From positions 62,001 to 126,000 of the forward strand of contig JBFONV010000006.1 in assembly GCA_040779335.1 (NCBI GenBank): DNA of 64,000 bases. Reading direction: 5' to 3'. Under the pieces are notes generated by a model. The model was given only the letters and a program-made list of their open reading frames with translations. It was not told the DNA's origin and searched no databases. Made by a program: the position numbers and the translations under genes. Positions 16,659-24,804 of this stretch are shown here, piece after piece (position 1 is the first letter of the stretch; each line of letters starts with the position of its first letter). Source of the DNA: JBFONV01 sp040779335. Lineage in GTDB: Bacteria; Pseudomonadota; Gammaproteobacteria; Enterobacterales; Alteromonadaceae.

Positions 16659-17267
16659 CTAATCCCCTACTATCATTGAAATACTGGCTAAGGTTGCCAG
16701 CGCCAGCAAACCGTTGAATATTCGCCAGTGAAGTGGAGTTTTTAGTACCCGCTGCATAGCCACCCCGCAACACACCCAAAATAAACTACCAACCATGCCA
16801 GTTATATTCCACGCAAGGATCACCATTAATACCGAATAAGCATAAGCGTCGTCGGCAAGTGTAAATGCAGAAAGGCAAGTAAGTCCTGTCATCCAAGTTT
16901 TAGGGTTAATAAACTGAAAGCCCGCTCCATGCCAAAAACTCAATGGTTGCGGCTTTTTATCAACGTCTGTTGCCGGTGCTGCAAAAGCAATTTTGATTGC
17001 CAAATAAAGCATGTAAGCAACGCAGATAATTTTAAGTATTTGCTGAGCCATTGAATAGTGAGTAAATAATGTTCCCAATCCTATACTGAGTAAAAATACC
17101 AACAATGAGTTACCTAACCTAATTCCCATAACAAAGGGCATGCTGGCACGAAAACCAAAATGCGCGCCGTTAACAGATAGCAAAATATTATTGGGGCCTG
17201 GAGTGGTGGTAGCTGTCAGTGTAAAAATCGCCAAAGGTAACAGCAATGCAGCGAGTTGTTCAAACAT
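16659..17267 (-). CDS. LysE/RhtB-family amino-acid exporter
   Basis: The 202-residue protein has six hydrophobic helices and the LysE signature TTTPGPNNILLSVNGAHFGF near residues 18-37, plus the FQFINPKTWMTGLTCLSAF motif in the middle, both diagnostic of the LysE/RhtB family of inner-membrane effluxers. It leads an operon with a GNAT gene and is divergent from a MocR-type regulator, a common pairing in which the regulator senses an amino acid and induces its exporter. Substrate is not predictable from sequence alone. Confidence 0.92.
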   Translation of the reverse strand: MFEQLAALLLPLAIFTLTATTTPGPNNILLSVNGAHFGFRASMPFVMGIRLGNSLLVFLLSIGLGTLFTHYSMAQQILKIICVAYMLYLAIKIAFAAPATDVDKKPQPLSFWHGAGFQFINPKTWMTGLTCLSAFTLADDAYAYSVLMVILAWNITGMVGSLFWVCCGVAMQRVLKTPLHWRIFNGLLALATLASISMIVGD

Positions 17268-17289
17268 GAAAATTCCTTACCTTGTTTTT

Positions 17290-17330
17290 TTGTATGACTC
17301 CTTGCATATTGCAAATTGTACGCATACAAT
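17290..17330. promoter_or_regulatory. Palindromes between lysE-type and mocR-type genes, putative operator
   Basis: The divergent region has a perfect 13-base palindrome TTGCATATTGCAA (17302-17314) followed directly by ATTGTA-CGCA-TACAAT (17315-17330), and a further TTGTATG half-site at 17290-17296. MocR regulators bind repeated half-sites upstream of their divergent targets, so this cluster is the likely binding region. The exact site is an inference. Confidence 0.5.
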
Positions 17331-17408
17331 AAACACAAAAACGACATCAATTTTAAAAATTGACATCATATTGATATTTTTTAATTACTCAAGGATTTTA
17401 TTGTCACC

Positions 17409-18794
17409 ATGACAATTTGGACCCCAACACTCGATACAGCATTACCTAAATATATTGCCCTAGCTCAGGCAATAGAAGACGCTATTAATGTTGGCGATTT
17501 AATGCCAGCAGAAAAGTTACCGCCGCAACGTCGTCTTGCCGATGCGTTAGGGGTAACAATAGGGACAATTACTCGAGCCTATAGCGAAGCGGAACGTCGT
17601 GGCTTAGTTGTGGCGCAAGTCGGCAGTGGAACATTTGTTAAAGAAAAAAATACTGGGACGAATAGAGAGTTACTGAATCAAGATCTTTGTGGACAAATCG
17701 ATATGCAAGCGGCCTTTGCGCCAAAAGGACCGCAATCCCAAATGTTAGCGCGCGCCATGGCGTCAATGGCAACAAATCTACAGTTACTTACTAATCTACT
17801 ATGCTATGCACCAGAACTTGGTCATCCTAGTCATCGTAATAGTTTTCAACACTGGCTGACAACTGAACCTGTTACTCTAGATGGTTGCGATTTTTTATTC
17901 AGCCATGGCGGTCAGCATGGGATCAGTATCACGATTAATAGTCTATGCCGTGAAGGGGATGTAATTTTAACCGAAGAACTGGTTTTCCCCGGCATAATTG
18001 CTGCGGCACAAGATAAAGGCGTCAATATCATTCCAATAGCCATGGACGAGCAAGGCATTCAGCCCGATGAAGTATTGAAGGCTTGTCAGCGTTACAACCC
18101 GCGAATGATTTACTTAACGCCCAATAGCCAGAACCCAACCGGCATTCAACTATCACTTGAGCGTCGACAAGCACTGATCGACATTTGTCGTCAGCACAAT
18201 GTTTTCATTCTTGAAGATGACGTGCAATTTATCGCCCGCACAGATAAACCTAAAAGCATGCAACAGCTTGCCCCAGAGCAATGTATTTACTTAACCAGTT
18301 TTTCAAAGCGCTTTGACGGAGCGATGCGTATTGGGGCGATAGTTGCTCCCGAGCGCATTTACAATAAGCTGAGACTATCATTACGCGCCTCTTCCTGGAC
18401 CAATTCACCGCTATTAATCCATTGGTTATGTCAGTGGTTAGACAATGGTGAAATAGCAAAATTAGAGGAATGGATGGCACAAGAGATGACTGCTAGACAG
18501 GCTATCGCCAGCGAATACCTTTCTCCATGGTCACATAATAGCCAACAAACTAGCTTTAATTTATGGCTCAAACTCCCGGCGGGATGGTTAAGTCATGAGT
18601 TTGTTGCCCAAGCGAAAAAACAGGGAGTATTGGTGCGCAGTGCAGATGAATACAGAGTCGGTCAAAAGATCCCAGCGCCGGCGATTAGATTATGCCTAAG
18701 TCGTCCGAATTCGCACGAACAACTTAGCGAGGCTTTAAGCATACTAAAAGCGATGCTCGAAGCTGGCCCTGTATTGAAAGAAGCAGTTATATAG
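17409..18794 (+). CDS. MocR-type PLP-dependent transcriptional regulator
   Basis: The 461-residue protein fuses an N-terminal GntR winged helix (residues about 10-75, with KLPPQRRLADALGVTIGTIT and RGLVVAQVGSGTFV) to a fold-type I aminotransferase domain. The PLP lysine is in TSFSKRFDGAMRIG (Lys300), and the NPTG cofactor loop is TPNSQNPTGIQ with FILEDDVQF. This is the MocR/PdxR architecture. Its divergent neighbours are a LysE exporter and an acetyltransferase. The regulator probably senses an amino acid or amine through PLP and controls them; whether the sensed molecule is the exported one is unknown. Confidence 0.93.
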   Translation: MTIWTPTLDTALPKYIALAQAIEDAINVGDLMPAEKLPPQRRLADALGVTIGTITRAYSEAERRGLVVAQVGSGTFVKEKNTGTNRELLNQDLCGQIDMQAAFAPKGPQSQMLARAMASMATNLQLLTNLLCYAPELGHPSHRNSFQHWLTTEPVTLDGCDFLFSHGGQHGISITINSLCREGDVILTEELVFPGIIAAAQDKGVNIIPIAMDEQGIQPDEVLKACQRYNPRMIYLTPNSQNPTGIQLSLERRQALIDICRQHNVFILEDDVQFIARTDKPKSMQQLAPEQCIYLTSFSKRFDGAMRIGAIVAPERIYNKLRLSLRASSWTNSPLLIHWLCQWLDNGEIAKLEEWMAQEMTARQAIASEYLSPWSHNSQQTSFNLWLKLPAGWLSHEFVAQAKKQGVLVRSADEYRVGQKIPAPAIRLCLSRPNSHEQLSEALSILKAMLEAGPVLKEAVI

Positions 18795-19166
18795 ACGCGA
18801 AATGCATCACCATTGGTTTGGTTGTTTTAGCCGCTGGTCCCCCTAAACATACGGTGATTTGCGCATAAACAGCTTGATTGAGACTCTCCCTGCTAGGTGA
18901 CTCTTTGTAAATGACACATGGATTTTTCTATATTGTGCAATTTTTATAGGTACCGCTAATTTCAAAAGGAGCTCGACGATTGCTAGGGACAGTACTCCAG
19001 CTTTTTTTACCTGAAATATTCAATTTCACCTTTCAAAGTCGAACCAATAATACTTCACTTTTAAAAACGTTATATGCTGTTACAAATTTATAATGACGAT
19101 GCATTTTAAATTAACGCTTTATTTGTTAAAACATTAGCCAATATAATAAAAAGTGGCGGTAGCTAG
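18795..19166. other. Intergenic stretch with a terminator, otherwise empty
   Basis: No gene with a plausible start is visible in these 372 bases. It contains the terminator-like hairpin at 18982-19008 and the AT-rich promoter region of the small secreted protein that follows. No repeat to other parts of the window was seen. Confidence 0.5.
18982..19008 (+). terminator. Possible Rho-independent terminator of the MocR gene
   Basis: GCTAGGG (18982-18988) pairs with CTCCAGC (18995-19001) with one bulged A and one G-U, and the stem is directly followed by seven T residues. It lies 190 bases after the regulator stop. The stem is weak, so this is tentative. Confidence 0.45.
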
Positions 19167-19766
19167 ATGAAAAAACAACTATTAATGATCGGACAATTTA
19201 TTGTTCTATTTAGTATCTCCATGATTAGTGTGCACGCAAAAGAGCAACAACACTCACCATCAGAGATCCCTCAAAGCATGCTGCAAAAACTTGAGCCACT
19301 TACAGGACAATGGCAAATGCAAGTATCAATGACTCAAGATGATGGTAAAACATGGCAAGCAATGCCCCCTCAGACAGTTAATCTGCATTTTACCCACAAT
19401 GCTATGGTACTAGAGGAAAAGCCTGAACTAAAAGAAAACTCTGGTTTTAGTATGCTTACTTATATTTCTTATGATCAATACCGTAAGGTGTTTCGAAAAG
19501 CAGCAATAGATGACACCTGGGGTATAATGGATCTGTATGAAGGTGATATTGTCAATGAGCAATTGGTGCTGAATAATCTTAAGTCAGGTACTTTGTTCCC
19601 GATTGGCCCCAATATTTGGAGAGGGTTTCGATTAAAGGTAGATTTATCATTGAAAATAAAAAATGGCATGGCTTTTAGACAAATTGCTATCGATAAAACT
19701 GACGACTATGGAAAAACATGGCAACCGGCGTTTGTAGCAACATATGAAAAAGTTGTCGTCAATTAA
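19167..19766 (+). CDS. Secreted DUF1579-like lipocalin-type protein
   Basis: The 199-residue protein has a signal peptide (MKKQLLMIGQFIVLFSISMI with VHA as the cleavage end). The mature part begins with LEPLTGQWQMQVSMTQDDGK, a beta-strand start seen in DUF1579 and related lipocalin-like small-molecule binders, and later GFSMLTYISYDQYRKVF and YEGDIVNEQLVLNNL. Two DDGKTWQ/DYGKTWQ segments resemble Asp-box turns and probably cap beta-strands. No catalytic motif is present. The gene is alone, converges on a lipoprotein hydrolase, and its role is unknown. Family placement is from pattern and is only moderately certain. Confidence 0.6.
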   Translation: MKKQLLMIGQFIVLFSISMISVHAKEQQHSPSEIPQSMLQKLEPLTGQWQMQVSMTQDDGKTWQAMPPQTVNLHFTHNAMVLEEKPELKENSGFSMLTYISYDQYRKVFRKAAIDDTWGIMDLYEGDIVNEQLVLNNLKSGTLFPIGPNIWRGFRLKVDLSLKIKNGMAFRQIAIDKTDDYGKTWQPAFVATYEKVVVN

Positions 19767-19792
19767 ACTTATAAATATCAAAACTAATAAAT

Positions 19793-20680
19793 TTACAAAC
19801 TCTGAAGGTAGTTAAGTAATACGCTAAAACTTGAGGTCCCGGGATGTAGCCAATCAAAATGTCCGGTTTCAGCAACTAGCTCAAACGGATTTCCAGACTC
19901 ACTTGCCTGACGAGTATTAACGATAGTATCCATTTCCCCAGCAAACAAATAAGCGTCATCAGTTAAATTTTCCAACAATGGATTCGCCAGTGCGTACTGC
20001 TCTGGAATATCAGCAGGTAAACCGCTCATAAAACTTGCTGCTAACGAATTACACCCACCACTTTCGTTTGCATAGCTAATTAAATCACTAATAGCTGCCA
20101 GCCCCACTACTTTAGCTTGTGTGGCCAGATTAGATTTTGCCAACAATGCTAAATGACCACCGGCGGAATGACCAAGAACGACAAGATTTCGCGGCGAATA
20201 ATAATCGTCAGCGACACCAGTAATAAATTGAAGTGCTTGCTCAACATCATGGTATGTACCGGGCCAGCCGCCACCTTGATCTCCTGTAGATCGATACTCA
20301 ACCGACCAAACATGAAAACCATTTAAAGCAAGAGCCGTTGCAATTGGGTAGCTTTGATTGATGCGATAAGAATTAGACCAACATCCGCCATGAATAAACA
20401 CTATGGCAGGTAAATTTTCTTTAACCGTATCTGGTGTTGGTGCCCAATACTCAACGTATTGTAAAGCAGAGTCACCATAAAATTGCTTATCAATAGACGC
20501 TTGATAAACCAAAGAGGTTACATCAGAAAATGATACTGGTTGCGCTACGTTAGGATAAAACCCAAGATGCCCAGCAGTAGGAGCTGTTGGGACTGGAGAG
20601 GCCACAGTTTCGGTGTTAACGGCATCGCCTGAGCAACTCGACAGACAAATAATAACAATAAGGTTAACGAATATTTTCAT
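19793..20680 (-). CDS. Alpha/beta-hydrolase lipoprotein (BD-FAE/kynurenine-formamidase-like)
   Basis: I use the ATG at 20680 because it gives a lipoprotein signal, MKIFVNLIVIICLSSC with lipobox LSSC; the in-frame ATG 63 bases upstream would bury it. The 295-residue product shows the alpha/beta-hydrolase set: oxyanion HGGCW, nucleophile GHSAGGHLAL, acidic AGEMDTIV, and His in ETGHFDWLHPG. The pattern, HGG with a GxSxGG nucleophile and a short lid, is of the BD-FAE/formamidase group of esterases. As a lipoprotein it should sit on the periplasmic face of a membrane. Substrate unknown. Confidence 0.82.
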   Translation of the reverse strand: MKIFVNLIVIICLSSCSGDAVNTETVASPVPTAPTAGHLGFYPNVAQPVSFSDVTSLVYQASIDKQFYGDSALQYVEYWAPTPDTVKENLPAIVFIHGGCWSNSYRINQSYPIATALALNGFHVWSVEYRSTGDQGGGWPGTYHDVEQALQFITGVADDYYSPRNLVVLGHSAGGHLALLAKSNLATQAKVVGLAAISDLISYANESGGCNSLAASFMSGLPADIPEQYALANPLLENLTDDAYLFAGEMDTIVNTRQASESGNPFELVAETGHFDWLHPGTSSFSVLLNYLQSL

Positions 20681-21115
20681 AGTTAGAACTCTATTTATAT
20701 TAATATCGTGCAAATATAGACGAACGTTTAGGCCCTTAGTCATTGGTATTATTTGCTGAGCGAGTGATCAACTTCTGGTACTAAAAAGAAGCTACTAGTA
20801 TAAACACGCCAATTCAGCTCTCAGCGCTTTCTCTCAGCGCTTTCTCTCAGCGCTTTAATGTTTTGATCCATCCTTACATCCTGTAATTTTATTGTTCGTA
20901 TTTATAAATCAAATATCAGCTAAGATAGTAGTATAGGCGAAGAACTACAATACTATTGTTTGTACTGCCCAGATAGCCTACACGCAATCAGCTCATTAAC
21001 TTTGTGATGTCCGTCTCGTCGACAAATTGCAGGTAAAATCATCATCGATGAATTATCGTCTTATACCAATGCGCATAATTATTTAGTCACATAACAAACA
21101 ATAATAAGATTAAAG
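20681..21115. other. Intergenic stretch with a short tandem repeat
   Basis: These 435 bases hold no convincing gene. They contain three perfect copies of a 13-base unit (listed separately) and an imperfect ACTTCT/AGAAGC hairpin near 20770-20793. The rest reads as AT-rich spacer between a hydrolase promoter and the end of the endonuclease-like gene. Confidence 0.5.
20818..20856. repeat. Three tandem copies of a 13-bp unit
   Basis: CTCTCAGCGCTTT is repeated exactly three times (20818-20830, 20831-20843, 20844-20856). Each unit contains the palindrome AGCGCT. It is upstream of the lipoprotein hydrolase. It could be a slippage microsatellite or a set of regulator sites. Confidence 0.85.
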
Positions 21116-21850
21116 CTACCAAGTAAATGTCGCTGTTAATGGGATATGATCCGATAAGTGTTTTTCACTGCCGGTCATTAAACGGGAGCAACTTTCTAGT
21201 TCACAATTACGAAAATAAATTCTGTCGAGCGGTAAAAAGGGCAAAATAGACGGGAATGTTTTCGCATATTTTCCACTCGATGATTTAAATGCTTCCTTTA
21301 GCGTTAATTCACGTTCAAGCATGTAGCTCGCCTTACGTCGCCAGTCATTCATATCTCCTGCGACAATTAACGGTGAGTGCTCGGGAACAGACGTTTGAAC
21401 ATACTGACAGATCAAATCCAGTTGCTTTTGTCGGTCTGACTCCAACAGATTCAAGTGCAAACAAAGCAGGTGAAACTCAACCGCGTGTTGGCTTTTAGTT
21501 TTAACATAGAGAACCCCATGGAGAATGCCACGATGCTCAAACCGATTAGTGGAAATATTAATATTTTTCCACTCGACAATGGGCGCTTTACTTAAAATAG
21601 CATTGCCATGATGTCTATTATCGTAGACCGCATTTTTACCGTAGGCATAGTGATGCCAAACCGAATCAGCAAGATATTCGAACTGGCTAACATCAATATC
21701 ATGACGGGCATCTCCAGCAACTTCTTGCAGAAACACCACATCGGCTTTTGCATAACGAATATACTGACGCAGGCCAGAGAGCACAGACTTACGATTGCCA
21801 ATGTTCATGCCTTTGTGAATGTTATAGGACATTAAATGCATTTTTCTCAT
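21116..21850 (-). CDS. Endonuclease/exonuclease/phosphatase family protein (YbhP-like)
   Basis: I start at the ATG at 21850 (MRKMHLMSYNIHKG), five bases after the clsB-like stop; an earlier in-frame start would overlap that gene by 55 bases. The 244-residue product has the EEP fold motifs MSYNIHKGMN, FLQEVAGD, a LCLHLNL segment, AGDMNDW and a C-terminal SDHIPLTA, including the catalytic Asn, Glu, Asp-x-Asn and Asp-His. In E. coli the EEP gene ybhP lies beside clsB (ybhO), and the same pair is found here, which supports the name. Its substrate is unknown; a role in phospholipid or nucleotide processing is inferred from the pairing only. Confidence 0.8.
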   Translation of the reverse strand: MRKMHLMSYNIHKGMNIGNRKSVLSGLRQYIRYAKADVVFLQEVAGDARHDIDVSQFEYLADSVWHHYAYGKNAVYDNRHHGNAILSKAPIVEWKNINISTNRFEHRGILHGVLYVKTKSQHAVEFHLLCLHLNLLESDRQKQLDLICQYVQTSVPEHSPLIVAGDMNDWRRKASYMLERELTLKEAFKSSSGKYAKTFPSILPFLPLDRIYFRNCELESCSRLMTGSEKHLSDHIPLTATFTW

Positions 21851-21855
21851 GGTCT

Positions 21856-23046
21856 TCACATCCAGTAACGTAGCATTTGTAAAAATCGGGCAATCATATT
21901 CTTCCACCATTGATTTAAGTGGGTATCAGATAAAGTAATTGCCAGTGATTGGGACTGATCGTCTAGAAATTTCTGTTCCAGTAGGTTTATGCTCTCAGGC
22001 TGCTTGCAGACAATGTCAAGCTCGACATCATGTAGCAGGCTACGATGATTCAAATTGCTTGAACCGACGATTGCAATATTGTCGAATAATATTGTCTTTG
22101 CATGCAAGATCGCCGGTTGATACTCGTAGATTTTTACACCACTGCGAAGTAATGCATGATAGTAAATGCGCGCCAGCCAAGGCATAAATATAACATCTGA
22201 GTGCCCAGGTAATAATATTCTGACATCCACGCCATTAAAAGCAGCACGGATCAGACTAAGTTGTAATCGCGGAAGAGGGACAAAATAGGCATTAGTGATC
22301 CATAAGCGGCTATCTGCTTTGGCGATACGATGGTACAGATTTCTTAAAAAATTCCGCCTCAGCCTTCTTGTAATATTGGTACGCACCAGCGATGTCGCTG
22401 GTATAGTTGCTAACTTTTTTCGTGACCAATAGACAATAAACAGCCTCAGACTGCCTCGCCAAGTAAAGTTAAAAATATCGGTTATTATTTTCGTTTGTAA
22501 ACCAGAAACACGTATGCCGGTGTCTCGCCAAACCACATTTTGGCCGTCATTAACAATGTGTACGTTAACCACATTAAAACTGCCTACCCAGGCAATATGA
22601 TCATCAATAATGCAGCACTTACGGTGATCTCGCTTATTAATATTGCTACACAGGTTGAAAAAACGCGCTAAAAAGCTCCCTGTATTAATATCAAAGGAAA
22701 ACCGCCAAGGTTGTGGATGATAAACATGTACTTCGATACCGCACTCACTAAGCTCATCAATGATGTCATGGTTCCAATTGGCCGAACCGACACCATCCAC
22801 TAAAATTCTAACAGCGACACCACGGTTAGCAGCTCTTTTTAAGCAAGTGAGCAAGCGCAAGCCTAAATTATCTAAAATAAAAATATAAAAGGCGACATCA
22901 ATCGCAAACTTAGCCTGTTCTATGTCTTGCTCTAAAACTTGAAAGTACTCATCTCCGGAAAAGAAAATTCTTTCCGTCAGCCATTGCGTTCGTTTTATCT
23001 CTTTCGCTTTGATAACAACCCTCTCTTTGCTAACTGGCAAAACCAA
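21856..23046 (-). CDS. clsB: ClsB-like cardiolipin synthase / phospholipase D family protein
   Basis: The 396-residue protein starts at a TTG (GAGGG ten bases upstream). It has two HKD motifs: the first HRKCCIIDDHIAWVGSFN and the second LHAKTILFDN with IVGSSNLNHRS, the catalytic pair of the phospholipase D superfamily. The absence of N-terminal transmembrane helices, together with the YbhP-like neighbour, fits the ClsB (YbhO) type rather than ClsA. ClsB makes cardiolipin from two phosphatidylglycerol molecules at the inner membrane. Co-transcription with the EEP gene (five-base gap) is likely. Its exact activity in this organism is inferred. Confidence 0.82.
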   Translation of the reverse strand: MVLPVSKERVVIKAKEIKRTQWLTERIFFSGDEYFQVLEQDIEQAKFAIDVAFYIFILDNLGLRLLTCLKRAANRGVAVRILVDGVGSANWNHDIIDELSECGIEVHVYHPQPWRFSFDINTGSFLARFFNLCSNINKRDHRKCCIIDDHIAWVGSFNVVNVHIVNDGQNVVWRDTGIRVSGLQTKIITDIFNFTWRGSLRLFIVYWSRKKLATIPATSLVRTNITRRLRRNFLRNLYHRIAKADSRLWITNAYFVPLPRLQLSLIRAAFNGVDVRILLPGHSDVIFMPWLARIYYHALLRSGVKIYEYQPAILHAKTILFDNIAIVGSSNLNHRSLLHDVELDIVCKQPESINLLEQKFLDDQSQSLAITLSDTHLNQWWKNMIARFLQMLRYWM

Positions 23047-23351
23047 AGCTTTACTGCCCTCAGTATAGTTGATGTCAGTACCTATTCATGAAATTAAAAC
23101 GTCAAAAACACTAGGCATCACAACAGAAATTATCAGCGTAATATTCATGCTTATAATGTCAAAATAATCCATCCGGTAAGTGACTTTTATCAAGGAGTAC
23201 TGAATTGGTGACTGTTAAAGTCTTCTGCAAATAGTCGCGGTAGTAATTGGCTATTTACCCGCTCAGACGTAAGCACTTAGTGAAAATTTTTTCGATAAGT
23301 TTAATGAGAGGGTTCACCCCCAACTTTACAGTCATTTATAAGGAATAAATT
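23047..23351. other. Intergenic leader of hsp20 with a tiny candidate ORF
   Basis: This divergent region between the clsB-like gene and hsp20 has no classical gene. A strong AAGGAG (23192-23197) precedes a TTG/GTG start at 23205 and a ten-codon frame ending at a TAG at 23232-23234, about 120 bases upstream of hsp20. It could be a leader peptide or a decayed gene start. No clear sigma-32 promoter was found. Confidence 0.35.
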
Positions 23352-23819
23352 ATGAGCTTACTTAGACGCAGACCTTTAAGCACATCTTCTCAGCTACCTA
23401 TGTTTTCTCGGCTGACTGAAGAGATAGACCAGTTTTTTAACCAAGACTTTCCGTTACTGGGTAGACAAAGAAACTTACTCTCGGAAGTATGGCAACCGAC
23501 CGTAGATGTTGAGCAACAAGATAACTGTTATATGGTACGGGCAGATATACCTGGTGTTGATGTTAATGATATAACGGTTTTATTAGAGGGTAACAATTTG
23601 ATTATCGAAGGTAAACGCGATACTCATGTTGAAGAACATAAGCTCGACTATCGCCAAGTTGAACGTAACTACGGTAGTTTTTATCGCTGTATTAATTTAC
23701 CTGAAGCATCAGAAGACGTAAAAAAAATAAAAGCGCATTGCAGTAAAGGTGTTTTGGAAGTGAAAGTGCCTACAACTGGGGTGACATCACAAAAAAGAAT
23801 CGAAGTTCAAGTAGATTGA
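23352..23819 (+). CDS. Small heat-shock protein, Hsp20/alpha-crystallin family
   Basis: The 155-residue protein follows a good AAGGA site. An N-terminal arm (residues 1-45) precedes the alpha-crystallin domain, with QPTVDVEQQDNCYMVRADIP, VLLEGNNLIIEGKRD, a YGSFYRCINLPE block and the GVLEVKVPTTG turn near its end. The short C-terminal extension lacks the I-x-I motif, though KRIEVQVD occurs. Hsp20 holdases bind unfolding proteins without ATP. It sits close to a CBS protein, a DUF2905 protein and a beta-CASP nuclease in a cluster of stress-type genes. Confidence 0.93.
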   Translation: MSLLRRRPLSTSSQLPMFSRLTEEIDQFFNQDFPLLGRQRNLLSEVWQPTVDVEQQDNCYMVRADIPGVDVNDITVLLEGNNLIIEGKRDTHVEEHKLDYRQVERNYGSFYRCINLPEASEDVKKIKAHCSKGVLEVKVPTTGVTSQKRIEVQVD

Positions 23820-23832
23820 TCCACTAAATAAG

Positions 23833-23853
23833 TCAGGGTTTAATCAGCCCTGA
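23833..23853. terminator. Hairpin terminator between hsp20 and DUF2905 gene
   Basis: TCAGGG (23833-23838) pairs with CCCTGA (23848-23853) across a 9-base loop, and the right arm is followed by TTTACTT on the plus strand. It separates two convergent genes. T-tract is weak, so termination is plausible rather than certain. Confidence 0.45.
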
Positions 23854-23884
23854 TTTACTTCACTATTGGTCAATAGCACTGAGT

Positions 23885-24085
23885 TCACTTACGCAGTAAC
23901 CAGACGATGATGGAAAGCAAAATACTGATGGTAATAGCCGTTGTTAGTGGAAAATAAAACGTGATATTTTTATGTTTTAAAGCAAGATCTCCAGGTAAAC
24001 GACCAAAAGGTAATGCACTTAACCACGGCCAAGCCAGACCAATCGAAATCAACAGTAAGCCTAAAATAATCAGCGTTTTCTGCAT
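23885..24085 (-). CDS. DUF2905 small membrane protein
   Basis: The 66-residue protein has two hydrophobic helices (residues 3-24 and 46-62) with the conserved linker LPFGRLPGDLALKHKNITFYFP between them, which is the DUF2905 hallmark (GRLPGD). Function is unknown. It lies 14 bases after the stop of the CBS-domain gene on the same strand, so the two are probably co-transcribed. Confidence 0.88.
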   Translation of the reverse strand: MQKTLIILGLLLISIGLAWPWLSALPFGRLPGDLALKHKNITFYFPLTTAITISILLSIIVWLLRK

Positions 24086-24099
24086 ATATTCATTCTCGT

Positions 24100-24549
24100 T
24101 TAATAGCGCGTTGCTTCTGTCTGGCCTTGATACCTTTGCATCATAGGTACAGCATATCCTAATTGCTCCGCCATTGAGGCAATTAAATTATCAACCGTAA
24201 AAATACCGACCAATTCGCCCATTTTATTCGTCACTGCGGCTCGGCAAACACCGTGTTTTTCCATGCGGTCAAGCACCTCATTAATGCCTTCATCCTCATA
24301 GACGTAAATAAAAAAATCACTGATGACATCTTTAACCTTTAGATAATCAGGGTCTAATGCTTCGGCAATGACTTCTAGTACAAGATCACGATCCGTTAAT
24401 ATTGCAATAGGTGTATTTAACCCATTTACTCTCTCGGCAACAACGACATCACCAACGCAGCTCTGCTGCATCAACCTTGCTGCAGCTCTAATTGATTCAT
24501 GCTTATCAATATAAACGACGACTCTATTGCATACACTGCCCACTGACAT
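24100..24549 (-). CDS. CBS-domain protein (paired CBS motifs)
   Basis: AGGA lies eight bases before the ATG at 24549 (MSVGSVCNRVVVYIDK), so I prefer that start to the nearby ATG at 24555. The 149-residue product is little more than a Bateman module: the first CBS (RAAARLMQQSCVGDVVV with ILTDRDLVLEVIA) and the second (INEVLDRMEKHGVCRAAVTN with GIFTVDNLIASM). Such modules bind adenosine nucleotides and regulate partner proteins. It follows an alcohol-dehydrogenase relic and the beta-CASP gene on the same strand, and precedes the DUF2905 gene. The ligand and partner are unknown. Confidence 0.88.
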   Translation of the reverse strand: MSVGSVCNRVVVYIDKHESIRAAARLMQQSCVGDVVVAERVNGLNTPIAILTDRDLVLEVIAEALDPDYLKVKDVISDFFIYVYEDEGINEVLDRMEKHGVCRAAVTNKMGELVGIFTVDNLIASMAEQLGYAVPMMQRYQGQTEATRY

Positions 24550-24618
24550 AACCATAATCCTATAGTTGAAATCATTTGCTATACCTCTTATGAAAAACGA
24601 ATTTACCAATTATTGCCC

Positions 24619-24800
24619 TGATAAATATCATGTCGTTGGCTCCCCTAACTTTTTCATGCTTAAGCAAGCACAATAACTGATTGGCTTGAGCCAAAGAACA
24701 CTGTTGAGTCTGTGGAAGGATTCGCACAGCGGCCGCAAGAGCTAAAAACTCACGCACATCTTGTCGTGTCTCGTTAGCCACTGAACATACCTTAGGAAAA
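24619..24800 (-). pseudogene. C-terminal relic of a zinc-dependent alcohol dehydrogenase
   Basis: Between the beta-CASP stop and the CBS gene an open minus-strand frame encodes VANETRQDVREFLALAAAVR, then ILPQTQQCSLAQANQLL and KVRGANDMIFI. This is the last part of zinc-containing alcohol dehydrogenases (ANTRQDVREFLALAA... PLEQAN-AL--LK--KIRGAAVLRI). The first 270 or so residues, including all zinc and NAD sites, are absent, and the frame reads upstream into the neighbouring gene with no start of its own. It is therefore a deletion remnant, not a working gene. The longer open frame 24572-24865 has no function as a whole. Confidence 0.7.
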
Positions 24801-24804
24801 ACAA

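Noticed and set aside
18986..19001. REP-like element with GGGACAGTACTCC
   Set aside because: It appears once, and fits better as the stem of a terminator with a T7 tail.
20818..20856. CRISPR-like repeat
   Set aside because: The three 13-base units are directly adjacent with no spacers and there are no cas genes.
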